A stretch of DNA of 64,000 nucleotides from Anthoceros angustus (taxonomy: Eukaryota > Streptophyta > Anthocerotopsida > Anthocerotales > Anthocerotaceae): NCBI GenBank assembly GCA_010909165.1, contig MU008169.1:930001-994000 (forward strand). The letters are read 5' to 3'. A model generated the notes under the pieces. That model saw only the letters and a list, made by a program, of their open reading frames with translations, had not been told where the DNA came from and ran no database searches. The position numbers were made by a program, and so were the translations under genes. Positions 22,380-35,000 of the stretch are shown in pieces (position 1 is the stretch's first letter; every line of letters starts with the position of its first letter).

Positions 22380-23500
22380 TCCTTGGGCTGGTTGCTATGG
22401 GTTTGCACCAGACAGCGAGAATCTTGAGGGAGCCCTGAAGGAAGTCTGGACTTAGAGGTCCAGACTTGTGATTTAGACCGACCCCGAGGTCCTGACCTGT
22501 GGAAGGGTTGGGTCCGTAAGACCCACCCCGGCAAGTCCGGACCCCGAGGTCCGGACCCAGAGGGAAGGCCGGACATGAGGACCTGGACCCAGAGGGAAGG
22601 CCGACCTAGAGGTCCGGACCCCGAGTCGAGACGGGTCCCGAGGTCCCACTCGTGAGTGGGGAGAGCCACCGATCACCGCCTCTGCACAGATTCAGCTGAG
22701 GAGGGCTACTGCTAGGGCCCGCCAAAGAGATAAGAGAGGAGGAGGAGGACTTAGTGGTGATCGCTGTTGTCGTCACAGAGCGCACCTACATGACCCTCGG
22801 GAGAGGTAGGGGTCTACCGCGATCATCCGATTGCGCCCGTCAATGCCTGGCCACGCCAAGATCGGAATCAGCCATCCACCCACCGACGCCGGAGATAGTG
22901 AATATGGAGAATAGTAGGCGGTCGATTAGGCCCAGCCCTCTCTGAACAGAGGTAATTAAAGGCGCCGACCGCGAGTATAAGAGGGCCGAGGTCGCTTCCC
23001 GAGTAAAGCATCTTTTCTTGGTGTTGATGCTGCGCCTGTGTTCTTGTGTGCCTTCTTGTTAACGCGAGTCCTCGAAACAGTCACAAAGACCGGGAGAGAT
23101 CGATCAAGGTCTTGGTGACTGGACCCTAACGTGTGGTGGTGTGTGCGGTGGAGTGGCCAGGGACCCCTGTCATTCAGAGCAGCTGCCCGCTGACCTGACC
23201 TGAACGTGTGAGCTGGAGGAACTCGAGGGCGGCAGAGCCCGGACTGAGAGGCCCCGACAAAGCTGGGCTGAGGAGGTCCGGATCACAGCCACCCGCGATT
23301 TTTCCCAAGGACGAGGAGGGTGGTGTGAGTGGTGAGAGGGACGGACTAGATGGATGAGTGACGACTGAACGACAATGGACGCCGGTCCTTAACGCTTACC
23401 GCGACCGCCCGCTTGGCACGCTATGTAGCTAGGCTAAAACGATAAATAGGTGTGTTGGGACCGAACGGATACTAAGTGAGGTGAGAAACGATTGAAACGT
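22380..23500. other. GC-rich repeat, possible LTR remnant
   Basis: About 22400-22640 carries interleaved copies of GAGGTCCGGACCC and AGAGGGAAGGCC. About 22975 shows a TATA-like GAGTATAAGAGG followed by a transcript-like region, as in LTRs. No terminal repeat pair could be found in the window, so the identity stays open. Confidence 0.35.
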
Positions 23501-23639
23501 GGCAAACGGAGCCTGTCATTCTCTTGGGAGCGGACCCCATACTACAACGACACGGGATTGTGCGCCTACCACCGCCATCGCCGAAAAGTCACGCCACACA
23601 TCCCCATCGCCGCTTGATTCATGCTCAAGAATCTGCTCA

Positions 23640-25452
23640 CTGCCGGGTATAGGCAATGACCGAATGATACCAAATCACGGAACAGTGATCAAACTTATGA
23701 CCTGTGAATTCTCCCCCATTGTCCGTCCGGAAACACTTAACTAATTTTCCTGTTTGACGTTGAACCATTGGAATCCAGGAAGCAATGGTCTCAAAGACAT
23801 CACTTTTAAGCTTCAAAGGAAATGTCCAAGTGTAACGAGAAAAATCATCTGTGAGAGAGAGATAGTATTCGGCTCCCCCAAGAGACTTAATAGGAAGTTT
23901 TCCAGCGATATCAGCATGAATGAGCTCTAATAGTGTAGTGGCCCTTGTAGCTGACTTATTCTGAAAGGGTAGCTCTTTTTGCTTAGACAAGACACATGAG
24001 CTACAGACGTCAAGATGTTTGAAACATGTAGGAAGTTGTTCCCTGTAACAGCGGGATGACGACATTAGGTCTAGCTTAGTTTTGTTAACATGACCTAAAC
24101 GTGCGTGCCAGAGGTTAGCCTGCAACTTGTAAGCAGCAACTAGTGCCCTAACCTTAGACTTGTGGACAGTCACCAACTAATACAAGTTGTTAGTAAGAAC
24201 AGCTTTAGCAACAAAGAGCTCTAATGGACAGAAGATTCTTGCTCATCTCAGGTACAAACAGAACGTCAACTAGATGCAAGGCTGCACCACCAAATAGAGG
24301 TATGTCCACTGAACCTGTCCCTTTTACCTCCACGCCTCGAGCATCACCCACATACACAAGTTGAGGTGACTGCTGTTAATTGCGTACGCTGGAGAACAGA
24401 TCACGGTTGTTGCAGATGTGGGCAGTTGCACCTGAATCCACAAACCAGGAGGATGTCTGTTCTTTATAAGATGTGAGGCACCGTGAGGACAAGATTCCCA
24501 CTCTGTGTTGAGAACTGCATCGCTCGCTCCTTAGAAGTTACATTAGCTTTGGATTTGGAACTTTTGGGCTCCCCCTGTTTCTTCTTCCCATAGTCCCTTC
24601 CAAAGGACCGAATTCCATACACCAGCTGTTCTCAAGCTTTGGTGGCTCCTCCAGTCAAGGTATGTTTATTCTGGCCACCACTGCTGTTATGTTTCTCCTT
24701 TTTCTTATCCTTCCCCTTCCAAGGTCCTTTGCCCTTAGCAGCAAATAGGACCTTGTCACCACGTAGGCGACCTCCAGAACTTGTCTTACGACTCTGCTCT
24801 TCTTGTAGGAGAGCACCAACAACTTCATTGAAGTTAATGGTGGCTGATCTACCAGCAGCTACAGCAGCATATGAGTCCCTAAGAGATGCATTCTGGCTAG
24901 ACACAAACGTCTGATATGAGGCAGGGAGGCTGGCAATGAGCTGAGCAGTCATGTCCCACCTCCAAGATTTTACTGTTGAGCCCAGCCAACTGCGCTCTAA
25001 GATAGCGTAGCTTGGACACATGTGCTCCCACAGATTCTCCATCCTTCAAATGCAAAGCATGGAAAGCATTCCGAGCAGCTACCAAAGTAAGTATGTTCTG
25101 TACTTGGTACATGTCGACTAGCTGTTTCCATCCAGCTGCTGCTGTTGTAAGAAACTCCACCTTAGTCACCGTGGTTTCATCCAGTCCTGACAGCAGGATC
25201 GCAAAGGCGATCTTGTTGCCCTTCTTCCACTTGTCTATGACATCCTGTGCGGGTTGTTGTCCACCAGCAAGAACAATGGAAGGATCCGGCAGAGAACCAT
25301 CGGCATACTCCCACACATCGCGAGCGTTGAGGTGTGCCTTCATGCGAGCTCTCCAACTTTCAAACCGGACTCAGGTCCCACAACTGTTCTTTCTTTGAAC
25401 TCACCTGAGTAGGTTGAGCCCAGAGATGTTGTAACAGGAGCAGATGTAGTCA
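23640..25452 (-). mobile_element. Truncated Ty1/copia retrotransposon: Gag, protease, integrase
   Basis: Reading the minus strand: Gag starts near 25452 (MTTSAPVTTSLGS) and, after a frameshift, continues MKAHLNARDVWEYADGSL and then KVEFLTTAAAGWKQLVDMY. The aspartic protease follows near 24455-24420 with SSWFVDSGATAHICNN and one stop soon after. Next comes the GAG-pre-integrase (LWHARLGHVN..CSSCVLSKQK) and the integrase core (LIHADIAGKLP and FRTDNGGEFTG) to about 23690. Reverse transcriptase and RNase H are missing, so the element is 3'-truncated. No Gag zinc knuckle is obvious. Stops and frameshifts show it is dead. Confidence 0.88.
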
Positions 25453-26088
25453 TTTTGACTGTGGAGATAACGGGCAAGCAAGGGTGCGAATAAACAGCCA
25501 AAAGAATGACTCAGAATCTGAATCACTATCTGAATCAAATATGGACATAAATTGCAAGTGAGTTATGTGTTCTGTGTTTACATGTGAATTATGCTAACAA
25601 GGGGAATGCAGGGGCTTCGGCTAGGGGAAGAAGCACGTGAGAGAGGGGATAAGGTGATCCTAACTCACTCATGCTTTCCCTCCTGGCTTAGAGTCCCGGC
25701 TAGCTCGCTACAGGTAAAGATAAATGCAGGAGCCTATGTGAACGGGTGTCTGCCGAGAAAGCAAGAGGTACGTCTAATAGTGAAACGCTACTTCAAAACC
25801 CTAAATACCAGAAAAATCACATGAACCAGAAACTAACAGGTGCCTTCGACCTAGGTTGCTGGCGTGGGAGGCACGAGGAGATGCGAAATCAAGCAACAAA
25901 TTAGTCCAACCAAGCAAGCAAGGCGTGCGTGGCAACCACCCCAATGCACCTTGATCGGGCGCCGATTGGTGGCGGGCTGCAGACTTGCACGCCCCGCCTT
26001 GATTGATTCCCCGCCGTTTGATTGCATCCTTTGCCTCACCGTGAGCTGCACCACAGGATTCTCTCGTAGGCACAAGAGTCTCCAAATC
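25453..26088. other. Spacer between the copia Gag and the unknown ORF
   Basis: No supported gene. It may be the leader of a retroelement running leftward from the LTR at 26775. Confidence 0.35.
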
Positions 26089-26628
26089 TCACGCTAATGG
26101 TGAACTTGAGATTGGGGCTGGGCGGTGTTGGACTGTTAGGTTAGACAGATCATTCGCCACCGTAAGCACTTCCCTCCGAACAGATTCAATGTCGGAAGAG
26201 ATTTCCACCAAGAAAGGTGAAGTGTTAGCGACAAATCGCAACAACACTGATTCTAGCACTTCCAGGCGTAACAGAAGTCTGTCAATTGAACATGAATCGG
26301 TGGAGAGATAAGGGGTTTCCTCTCTAATTCTCTCCACACCTCTTGCAGGAGGTGGACTCTCCATGTCTTCACCGTTTCTTTCTTGCAAACGTGCTAGGAT
26401 CCGCTCCCTATGAGCTTGTACTCTGCCCTCATAAGAATTAGGATTGGCCAAAACTTGCTCAGTATTAAATCTGAGCCTGCTTGCCCTCAGCCCGTCTCTG
26501 TCCGCAATCCAACCTTCAGTGATCAGATCGTTATGACATTGTAAGATGTATCGATCTCTAGATGACCTAGAAAGAACTGGTGACGGTGCTGGATTTCTAT
26601 CCCATCGTCTACCATTCCTTCTAGTCAT
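26089..26628 (-). CDS. Hypothetical protein directly downstream of an LTR
   Basis: An intact frame of 179 codons on the minus strand begins MTRRNGRRWDRNPAPSPV and includes LITEGWIADRDGLRASRLRF and a heptad-like C-terminal half (RLEVLESVLLRFVANTS and DIESVRREVLTVANDL). It starts about 135 bp inside the primer-binding site of the adjacent LTR. That is where a retroelement Gag-like protein would sit, but I recognise no Gag or zinc-knuckle motif. Alternatively it is a captured host fragment. Confidence 0.4.
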   Translation of the reverse strand: MTRRNGRRWDRNPAPSPVLSRSSRDRYILQCHNDLITEGWIADRDGLRASRLRFNTEQVLANPNSYEGRVQAHRERILARLQERNGEDMESPPPARGVERIREETPYLSTDSCSIDRLLLRLEVLESVLLRFVANTSPFLVEISSDIESVRREVLTVANDLSNLTVQHRPAPISSSPLA

Positions 26629-26762
26629 TTTCTAAGGAAAATAGCTAGAATTCATCTAGCTACAATGGTGGTTTCTAGATCAAGTATTTACAACAACAAC
26701 TCAACCTAGATACCATTAGACTAAAACAACATTAGTGTAGCGGAAGACTCAAGCATCATAGT

Positions 26763-26774
26763 GCTCTGATACCA
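26763..26774 (-). promoter_or_regulatory. Primer-binding site (initiator tRNA-Met type)
   Basis: On the minus strand this reads TGGTATCAGAGC, the standard copia-type primer-binding site complementary to the 3' end of plant initiator tRNA-Met. It directly abuts the LTR end at 26775. Confidence 0.85.
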
Positions 26775-26958
26775 TGTTTACTTTATATCATGCATTCAGC
26801 TAAGACACTTAGGCTAGAAAGCATAACACACAAAAGAGAGTATGAATTAATGAACAAAGAATATCTTAAATACAAAATTGATATGTCTCTTGAGTTATGT
26901 ATCTAACCTCTAGTATAGAAACTAAGGTATAAACTATGTTAGGGTTTCATTCCTAACA
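26775..26958 (-). mobile_element. 184-bp LTR (5' LTR of a leftward-running retroelement)
   Basis: On the minus strand it opens TGTTAGGAATGAAACC and closes GTAAACA, immediately followed by the primer-binding site. TG..CA ends, this opening and the short length fit a small copia or TRIM-type LTR. I did not find the partner 3' LTR to the left, so the element is incomplete or rearranged. Confidence 0.75.
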
Positions 26959-27517
26959 TCAGCCACCCCAACCCATTTAATTACCTCCAAGGCGACTGTT
27001 GTTATCGTGCCGCTGATTACCCTACAGATGTAGCCACCGCCTACAGCTCCTACAGATGTAGTGCCACCTTCTTCTGGCCCGACCGCCTCCACACTCTCCT
27101 TTGCAAGAAGGTCTATGGTGAACGGATCTCGCTCTATGTCTTCCCCTTCCTCTTCCCCTTCCTCCTCCGAGTTATCTTTCTAATTCCGCTCGGACGGAGT
27201 CCCATGACTCTTGTAGGGACTGCTTGTCCCTTCTCAATTCTCCTACCTCGAGGTCCTTGCCATTTAACAAGTCATCCTTAGCCTCCACAAGGTCCTCAAC
27301 CTCCTTTGCATCCTTCTTGGATTGCCACGGCATACACCAATTGTCGAACATGTTCCCGCATCCCTCGACTCTCCAAGGCCCATCCTTTCTTCTCCTCAGC
27401 GCTTGTCACCATAATGTTGTCTAACTCCCGCTCAGCTCATGTTGAATCTTGAGGAAGCTGATTAGCTCCCTCAAGATTCAACAGAAGCCACCTTTCCCGC
27501 TCAGTACTTAAGCCTAC

Positions 27518-28252
27518 CTATACTTGACAAACTAGCTCTACCATCCTAGTTTGAGCTGCCCATAGTTTTTCTATACCCACATTTCCTACCGGAGCAGCCC
27601 CTGCACCTCTAAAGGTACCTAGTTCTACTCCTTCCTGCTGATCTACGAGGGTAGCCCTACTTAAGAGGGTAGCTACAACATGGACAAGTGTCCTCGCATC
27701 CAAGGTCCTTGCTATCTCACACATGCGGCACACCACTTCCAAAGTGTCCAAGTCGCCATGGATGTTCGAGACATCCATGGGTTGTTCCAATTCTTAAACC
27801 ATGTCACCCCCTAACTCCACTCTCCGGCTCATGTGGCCGCTTCCTTTGCTGGGCCCCTCCATAAGCCTTTCCATCTTTGCCATTCCACTAAGAGCGGCCC
27901 CCACACCCATAGGCCCGAGCACTTGCACCCCCTCCACTATGTTGGGACGTGCCACAACTGTCGTAGGGAACTCGACCCTATGCTCACTCCTTACAATAGG
28001 GACCCTTTCCCGACCGTCATCTTGTGCTGCCCCTACCGTAGGGACAGCAGTGGGCCTCCCTATAGCAACCCCACTTATTATGCCAGCCCTTTCTAGTTGC
28101 CCAAGTTCCGCTGACCTGCTAGTTCCTCCTTCTTTTCTATCCATACTAGCTCTTCTTGCAACTTCCTCCGCAATGGAAGCTACCTTAACTCTCTCCATGA
28201 GAGCTTCTTCTGAAGCTTCGGTTCTGGCTTTTGGTGAGCTGGTTGTAGCCAT
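27518..28252 (-). pseudogene. Unknown ORF interrupted by one stop codon
   Basis: The minus-strand frame starts MATTSSPKARTEASEEAL and has a helical, alanine/glutamate-rich first part. It reaches a single TAA after ELGGDMV (about 27794) and continues in the same frame as ELEQPMDVSNIHGDLD to about 27518. Further left (about 27190-27440) a coiled-coil-like frame (KDAKEVEDLVEAKDD) may be the rest. It looks like a Gag-like or structural protein of an unclassified element. No family is named. Confidence 0.4.
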
Positions 28253-28255
28253 AAT

Positions 28256-29045
28256 ATGGCTGGTGTTGTTATTTTCAATCCTCAGTGGACTCATTTGCGT
28301 CAGGCCTATTTGGACAAATTTTGTTTGGAGCATCTCATTAGGCTGTCGCTTGTTTCTCCTTTTATGGTTGGTTTTCGAAGAATTATTTATAGCTTGGAGC
28401 TCCTAGTAGAAGAAGTGGGCTTACTTGCTGCGGGCGTTTTGTTTTCCACTTATTATGGTGATTGTTGGGATTGGTGAGAGTGTTTTCCTGAGCTCGATCC
28501 CTTTCTCCATTTTGCTAAGGTGTTTCAGCGTATTTCCAACATTGTGGAGATGGCTCCTTTAATGAGGGATGTGGACCTTGTTTGGATTGATGGTCTATAG
28601 TCTCTTCTCCTTCATTTGGTGCCAGTTTTCATATGTTGGGTTTCTTGTTTAATCGGTTTGCTGGCTCGGCGCATTATGGCTTGGTCTTGGATTACCCCAT
28701 TGGTGACTACTCAGCGGCTTATGTTTTGCGATCATCTTATGTTACTTCATGATGCCTTGGCATTTGGGTGGTGGAAGGATGTTCTGGAGGATGATCTGAT
28801 GGCTTTTGTTTCCTTTACTGTCAAGCATTTTCGGTTGGCTTTGGGTGAGAATTTCAAACAGGCTATACTTAAGCCGCTGGAATTGTCGAAGTTCCTCAAC
28901 TCCCATGTTCTGTAGTTGCCCTTTTGCCTCCTGAGTTTTGAGGAACTTGGGTTGCCTTGTGGCTCCCGCCTTTGAGGCCTTTGTTGTTCCCGGCTTTGTT
29001 CGGTTTTTATTCTCTAATATATCTCGCTCTATTTTCACTAAAAAA
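28256..29045 (+). mobile_element. Degenerate ORF ending in a short A-run, LINE-like 3' end
   Basis: Plus-strand pieces such as LRQAYLDKFCLEHLIRL and FGWWKDVLEDDLMAF with stops between them are followed by a T-rich tail and TTTTCACTAAAAAAAATG at about 29032. The terminal A-run and the decay suggest the 3' end of a non-LTR retroelement. There is no reverse-transcriptase motif, so this is tentative. Confidence 0.3.
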
Positions 29046-29168
29046 AATGTAATGGAGGGGTGGAGTTGGGAATTATGTGACGGAACTATCGCGGCGCCCC
29101 AAGCCTAGCCTGAGCCTGAGCCAGCGCTGCCTTTGGCCTATTGGACCCCTCCATCGCCACCACTTCTT

Positions 29169-29177
29169 TTAGGGTTT
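29169..29177 (-). promoter_or_regulatory. Telo-box upstream of eIF5
   Basis: TTAGGGTTT here is AAACCCTAA on the minus strand. Telo-boxes are common in promoters or leaders of plant translation-machinery genes. It lies about 950 bp before the eIF5 start codon, in what is probably the first leader exon. A 5'-UTR intron (donor near 29560, acceptor TTTTTCAG near 29720) is plausible but unproven. Confidence 0.5.
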
Positions 29178-30119
29178 CCCCTTTTGGGATCTAGAACTTT
29201 TCGCGTGCCCTGCATTGGTCTCCCGCTCCTTGTGGTTTCCTCCTCCCCCGCTTCACTGCGCATCGCCTTCTGCTGCACGCCACTGTGCCCGCCTTCTTGC
29301 CGGATCGCCGTCTGCTCTTGTGCATTGCTTAAGGCCCTCTTGTTCTCCCCTCCGCTTTGTTGCTTTCTCTGGAGCTCAGTCACTTGCTGGAGCGTCTGGG
29401 GTTTGCAAGGGTTTCATCGCGGCCGGTGCGTGCGTCTCGGGCCGTGCTCTGGGAGTTCATCGGCGAGGTCCCGCTCCTGCGACTGCCGATCTAGCGGGGC
29501 GAGTCCCAGATCCGGCTGCTGCCTCCCTGAGCTGCTTCGAAAGGCGTTTTTCTCTAAGGTTTGTGGCCGTGCTTGGAGTTGTTGCATGTGTGCGGGTTAA
29601 GAGGGGTTGGAGTTGGTATTGCGTGGAATGGTTTTGGTTTAGTATGGTGTGTCGGTGTGATTGTGGACGTTTGGGACGTGTTGCAGGCGGGGAGAATACG
29701 AGCTGCTCGTAGTTTTTCAGGTCAGAAGTTTTGGAGGGCAGGGGCTACGGTTCGGAGCGCGAAGGAGGTCGTTGCGGTGGCGGCACATTCTTTTATGTCT
29801 CAGGCCATCTGCTTTTACCTGGGGTCGGTCGGGTTGCTTGGGGAGTATTGTCCCACAAGAAGGAACCGACGTAAGCGTCAGCCACGGGACAATTGGGAGC
29901 GGCTGCATGCAGCCAAGTCAGGCCAGTCTTTGTTCCCTAGCCACTCCGGAGCCTCTCTGCCCATGTCAGATAGTCTGTCATGATCTGGCCCGAGTAGGCT
30001 GCAACGTCTGTTCTCATCTATCGGGTGAAGATCGCCTTGTGGCCGACTCTCCGGAGCCTGGTAAGCGGGGTAAGGCCTGAGCTACTTGGTGAGGGAGATC
30101 TATCTGTCCGCTTGTCATC

Positions 30120-31532
30120 ATGGCGTTGCTCAACATTGGGGCAAGTAACCGTGACGATGCCTTCTATCGTTACAAGATGCCCCGTCTGCAGACCAAGATC
30201 GAGGGCCGTGGAAATGGGATCAAGACCAATGTTGTCAACATGGTTGATGTCGCCAAGGCACTGGCCAGGAATCCGGCCTATACCACCAAGTACTTTGGTT
30301 GTGAGCTTGGTGCCCAGTCCAAGTTTGACGAGAAGACTGGAACATCTATTGTGAACGGCGCACACGACACGGCCAAGCTTGCAGGTCTGCTGGAGAACTT
30401 CATCAAGAAGTATGTGCAGTGCTATGGTTGTGGGAACCCGGAGACTGACATTAATATTACCAAGACTCAGCTCATCAACTTGAAGTGTCAGGCATGTGGT
30501 TTTGTTTCCGAGGTTGACATGCGTGACAAGTTGACCACCTACATCTTGAAGAATCCTCCAGAGCAGAAGAAAACTGGCAAGAAGGAGAAGGGTCTGAGGA
30601 AAGCAGAGAAGGAGAGGCTGGATCAGGGAGAGTTGGCTGACGAGGAAGCGAAGAAGTTGAAGAATTTAAGGAAGAAGAAGGGGACAGATGACGACAAGAA
30701 GCCCATCAAGAAGAAAGCTAACGCTAACGGCAATGGATCCGATGAGGAGCTGTCGCCTGTTGCCAGCCTCGTGGATGAGGGTGAGGATCTATCGGTGGAT
30801 GATGATGGAGTTGAGTGGCAGACAGACACTTCTGCTGAAGCGGCGAAGCAGCGTATCCAGGAGCAGCTGAGCACAGCCACAAGTGAGATGGTCATGCTCT
30901 CCATACCGGAGAAATCTCAAACTTCACCTAGAGTCAAGACTCCAAGAACCCCCAAAGACAAAGAGGTGAAGCCGAAGCTTCTGAAGAAGTTGTCCTCTAA
31001 GAAAGTGGAACCCCCTCCGGAAGTTATTGATCAGACCAAAGTTTTGGAGTCTCCCAAGGTTGAAGAGCTGAGCCCTCACGAGAAGCTTGTGAAGGACTTC
31101 AAAGAGTGTCTTCAGAGAGGATACACTGCTGCACAGGTGGCTGCCCACTTTCAGGCTAAGGAAGAGTCTCAGAACGAGGTACTCTCTGCTTTCTTTGAAG
31201 CGCTCTTTGGAGGAGTGTCCAAAGGTTTGTCTAAGGAGATCGCAAAGAAGAAAGCGTTCTTGGCCAAGGTTGTTCAGGATGATGCACAGCAAAAGATTTT
31301 TCTGGACGTCCTGGAGAGTCACTGCACCAGCCATGGAACCGACCTGGGGAATGAGGTTGCCGTGTTGTTGAAGGTTCTTTACGACGAAGATATCTTGGAT
31401 GAGGACCACATTCTAGAGTGGTTTGACAGTGGTGCTTCCAAGCCCAGAGGTGCACAGGTTCGGAAATCCGCGCACCCTTTCGTCACCTGGCTTCGCAGTG
31501 CGGAGGCAGAGACGGAGGAGGAAGATGACTGA
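30120..31532 (+). CDS. eIF5: Eukaryotic translation initiation factor 5 (eIF5)
   Basis: This is a 470-residue protein from a single exon. eIF5 is the GTPase-activating protein for eIF2 in the 43S/48S complex and also anchors eIF2, eIF3 and eIF1. The N-terminus [20 protein letters not shown] contains the conserved FYRYKMPR segment, whose Arg17 matches the arginine finger (Arg15 in animals and yeast). A four-cysteine zinc site (C101, C104, C123, C126) follows. A long basic then acidic linker occupies roughly residues 150-310. The C-terminal W2 (HEAT-like) domain ends with [19 protein letters not shown], the aromatic/acidic box that binds eIF2-beta. The length fits plant eIF5. Its 3' end faces the convergent zinc-finger gene 470 bp away. 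Confidence 0.97.
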   Translation: MALLNIGASNRDDAFYRYKMPRLQTKIEGRGNGIKTNVVNMVDVAKALARNPAYTTKYFGCELGAQSKFDEKTGTSIVNGAHDTAKLAGLLENFIKKYVQCYGCGNPETDINITKTQLINLKCQACGFVSEVDMRDKLTTYILKNPPEQKKTGKKEKGLRKAEKERLDQGELADEEAKKLKNLRKKKGTDDDKKPIKKKANANGNGSDEELSPVASLVDEGEDLSVDDDGVEWQTDTSAEAAKQRIQEQLSTATSEMVMLSIPEKSQTSPRVKTPRTPKDKEVKPKLLKKLSSKKVEPPPEVIDQTKVLESPKVEELSPHEKLVKDFKECLQRGYTAAQVAAHFQAKEESQNEVLSAFFEALFGGVSKGLSKEIAKKKAFLAKVVQDDAQQKIFLDVLESHCTSHGTDLGNEVAVLLKVLYDEDILDEDHILEWFDSGASKPRGAQVRKSAHPFVTWLRSAEAETEEEDD

Positions 31533-32001
31533 AAACTATTTTCCTGAGTGTACGTCTCAGATTTTGCTGCGGTGACGCAGGCTGGGTGTGCTAGCACCTC
31601 TTGTGAGATTAGTCTTACATCGACTATGGTTTTTAGTCTGCGAGCTGTTTATGCGCAGCGAAGTTGCAGTCTTTGTTGAAAATCTGGAAGCATGTGCAAT
31701 GCCTTCACTACGTATCAATGTCTGATTTTTGCTTGCATCTGCGTTCTCTTTCTCGTGAAGCGTCCCCATTTCCCTGCTTACCATCTTCAGGTCGTTTAAT
31801 CTATAACAACCTCGGAATGACAGTCCTCGAGTACCCGAGTAACATTCGTAGGACCAAACAAATTTTTGTTGGGAGAAAAAGGAGATGTTGGAAAGTTTCA
31901 GTAGTCAGAACGTGTACAAGTTAACCCAGACTTGTGACAGTCAAATCCTCGCGAGGACAGGCCGATGAATCGTTCTCTATGCCCCGTAGAGGACCATGAA
32001 T

Positions 32002-35000
32002 CTACACTTCTACACCCTTGAGCAGCCCGACCAAGTGGTTTACCAAGCTATCTTGCTCTTCCACGGGTGCCCGCAGAGGGTGACGCTCCCATATCCCAGG
32101 CGGAGTCCCAACGGTAGCAGCCCTACCATAAGAGGTCCCATTGACAGCCTGAGAATGCACGCCATTCAAACCGTTTTGTCGATGCCGCTGCTGGTCACCG
32201 TAAGCCAGACTAGTCTGGTCATACAAACCAGCTGGCCGTGTGTACCCATTCCGAAGACGAGGTGAGAGACACTCAGACATTGTGCTCCAGCCTTCAGTTT
32301 CTGCAAAGGAATAATCGCTGTTCAGAATGCCCACAGACAGGGCCTGAGCAGATGCACCCCCGAAACCTGGAGCTGGGCTCATGTTCCGGAACGATTGTGT
32401 CAACCCTAACCTCGAGTTCCAGTTCCCTCCTGTGAACCCATTCCTCCCGTTCAGCCCATACGATGAAGAATCGGACCCCAAGGCAGCCCCATTACTGAAG
32501 GCTTCAGATAAAGCTGCTGCACTTGCAGTTATCCTGCGAGCTGTGTCGGAGTTGTAGAAGGATGAAGAAGGCCCTGCTGCTCCTAGTCCTTGTGTTCCCC
32601 ATATCTCAGACTCATGTCTCGGATTCCAGATGGAAGACTCCGTCAAATCCTGGGACTCCGGGATGCGGGCCATGGACTCTTTGATGGCTTGCTCATCGTA
32701 TTCCCCGTCATTCAGAACAGCTGCTGTAACACTTGTCACTGTGGAGGCCGTGGGTTCGCTCAGGAAGCTACTGTAACCATTCTCCATTGCTTGCCCGTGC
32801 TCAGACTGGGGATGGGAGAACCCAGACCCGGACACTGCCCTTGAAGGCCCTAAGCTGGTATTCACCTGAGGTGCAAATGCATTTGACACCAGCTCCATGG
32901 AAGACTTGCTGAAAGGTGGGACTCCCGGGGTTGAAGCTGGCAGCCGAGAGTAACTGCTGGTTGCCACAGATGATTCCATGGTGTTGACATACTGCTCCAC
33001 CGATCCTGGTACCTGTGTCCTGGGCAAAGCAAATGGTGGTCGACCTCCTTCCCTTGAAAAAGAAGTCCTCGTGGATGTTAAACTAGACATCACTTCTCTT
33101 GGAGATGTACGCTGATCATTAGCACCAACTCGGGCATTGTACATTGAAAGATCTGAGATGCAGTCCCCCCCTGCAAACTCATTGGGATTTTGAAAATCCA
33201 GATCCCTAGGATGGCTTGGCCGGACACTGCTAGCTGTCGTGGTTATATGGCGGCTGCCATCCCAAACGGAGCCGGTGTTTCCAGGGTTAGCACTTCTCGG
33301 CATCCCATTACTTGAAGAAGCAGCTGCTGATACCTGTGCTGCAGGCATGGAGCTACGAGGGGGCCCGGAAGCCACTCCATTTTTTTGACTCCTGCCCCTT
33401 TTCAATTGCTCCATAGCAGCATCTACATCTCCACATTCATTCACGATAGCTACTTCTATCTGGTCCTGCGCAAATGGGACAGCAGCAAGCTCAGCGGGCC
33501 TGTGACGTGCTGAAGAACCCAGGATTCACGTAGTACAGAATCCTGTTGTTACGAAGTTCATGACAACAACCGTCCTGATGGTCTAACCTGAGTCAAGTCT
33601 TTTGACTTCAACAATTCGTCCAGTTGTTTTAGCTCTACACTGACATCCTGCAAAAGGAAAAAAGCGAGTAAGAAGGCTAATCAGGTGCAGACAGTACTTC
33701 AGAGGAATCTGTAGTTAAAAAAACAGACCCCTGACTCACCAATGGTTGACCTTGAGGCAGCAGATCTGGCTTGTTTGCATGTATGCTTGTCGCATTTCTG
33801 AGAAGCCATTCAAGACAATTATGGGCACTTATCCCAGCAGCTTGGACCGCAATATTGCATCGTACATCATCAAATCCTAGGCTGCAGAGAAATAAGTACC
33901 AGTGAGTATAACTGCAGCCTCAGGGCCTTGAGGAAAGCTTTATCTTAGAACGGGCAGTGACAAGACAGAAAGGACTTACCTTTGTAACTGTTTGACAATT
34001 GCCGCTGCCTTCCTATTCCTGAGGGCATTGATACAGTTTTGACTCCACTTTCCCAGTGTCCCTTGCCCATCTGCATAAGCAAGTTTTGCAGCCATGCTCT
34101 TGCCAACTGCATCAGAACTTGCTGTACTGTTCCGGACCTCATCTGAAATCTGGGTAGCAGTAGCTGACAAAGTTGCTCTACTTTTTCTCAGTTCATCAAG
34201 CCTTTCCCGAAGCTTCGCTAACACTTGCCGTATATGCTTCTTCTCATTTTTACCTTGCGCCCTGCCAGATTGCAGGGGTCAGACAAGAGACACCAATGCC
34301 AGACATGCTCGTCACTTTTTCTGCCGCATCTGCTTTTTACCTCTTTCGTCGCTCTTCTTGTTTATCAATTTCAGCTAGTAAACTTGCTTCTTCCGCTGAC
34401 ACAGGGGCAACTTGTTTGGCATTAGGGGGCTCAGATTGGCTGGCCGCTTGTGCTGAAGTTGGCCGAATCTCAGGAGGCACACCTGGAATTTGATCCTTCT
34501 GGGAAACACAAATAGATACAGTAAGTCCCTAATATAGACCTGAGATATTTTAATTTCCAAACACAGCCAAGACATTGACAGCTTACTCCTTGAGGTAGAG
34601 CAATATCCCCATTCCGCGGACGCCCTGATGCCCATGCATTTACAACAGGTGGTGCAGGTATGTATCGAGGACCTGCAAGCACTTCTTTGAAGTCTCTAGA
34701 TGGTGCCGACGTACTCATCTGTGAAGCATTTGAAGAGTCCTCACTGTCCGAAGTTTCAGCAGACCCACTATCCGAACACTTCTCCAGGTAGCTAGCACCA
34801 ATTTTGCTTCCATTGAAAGGTCCATCCCCATCCTTCACGTCTGCAGAAGCAGCACCTGCTTCACCATGGCCATTGCTGCTACTCAATGCCATTGCTGAGC
34901 TTTTGTCACCACCAGGGAAGGTTGAGGCCCGGTTCAAGACTTGGGCTTTGACCGGAGTAGGGCATACTCTACAATCCTCTGTCTCCACCTCCGGAGACTT

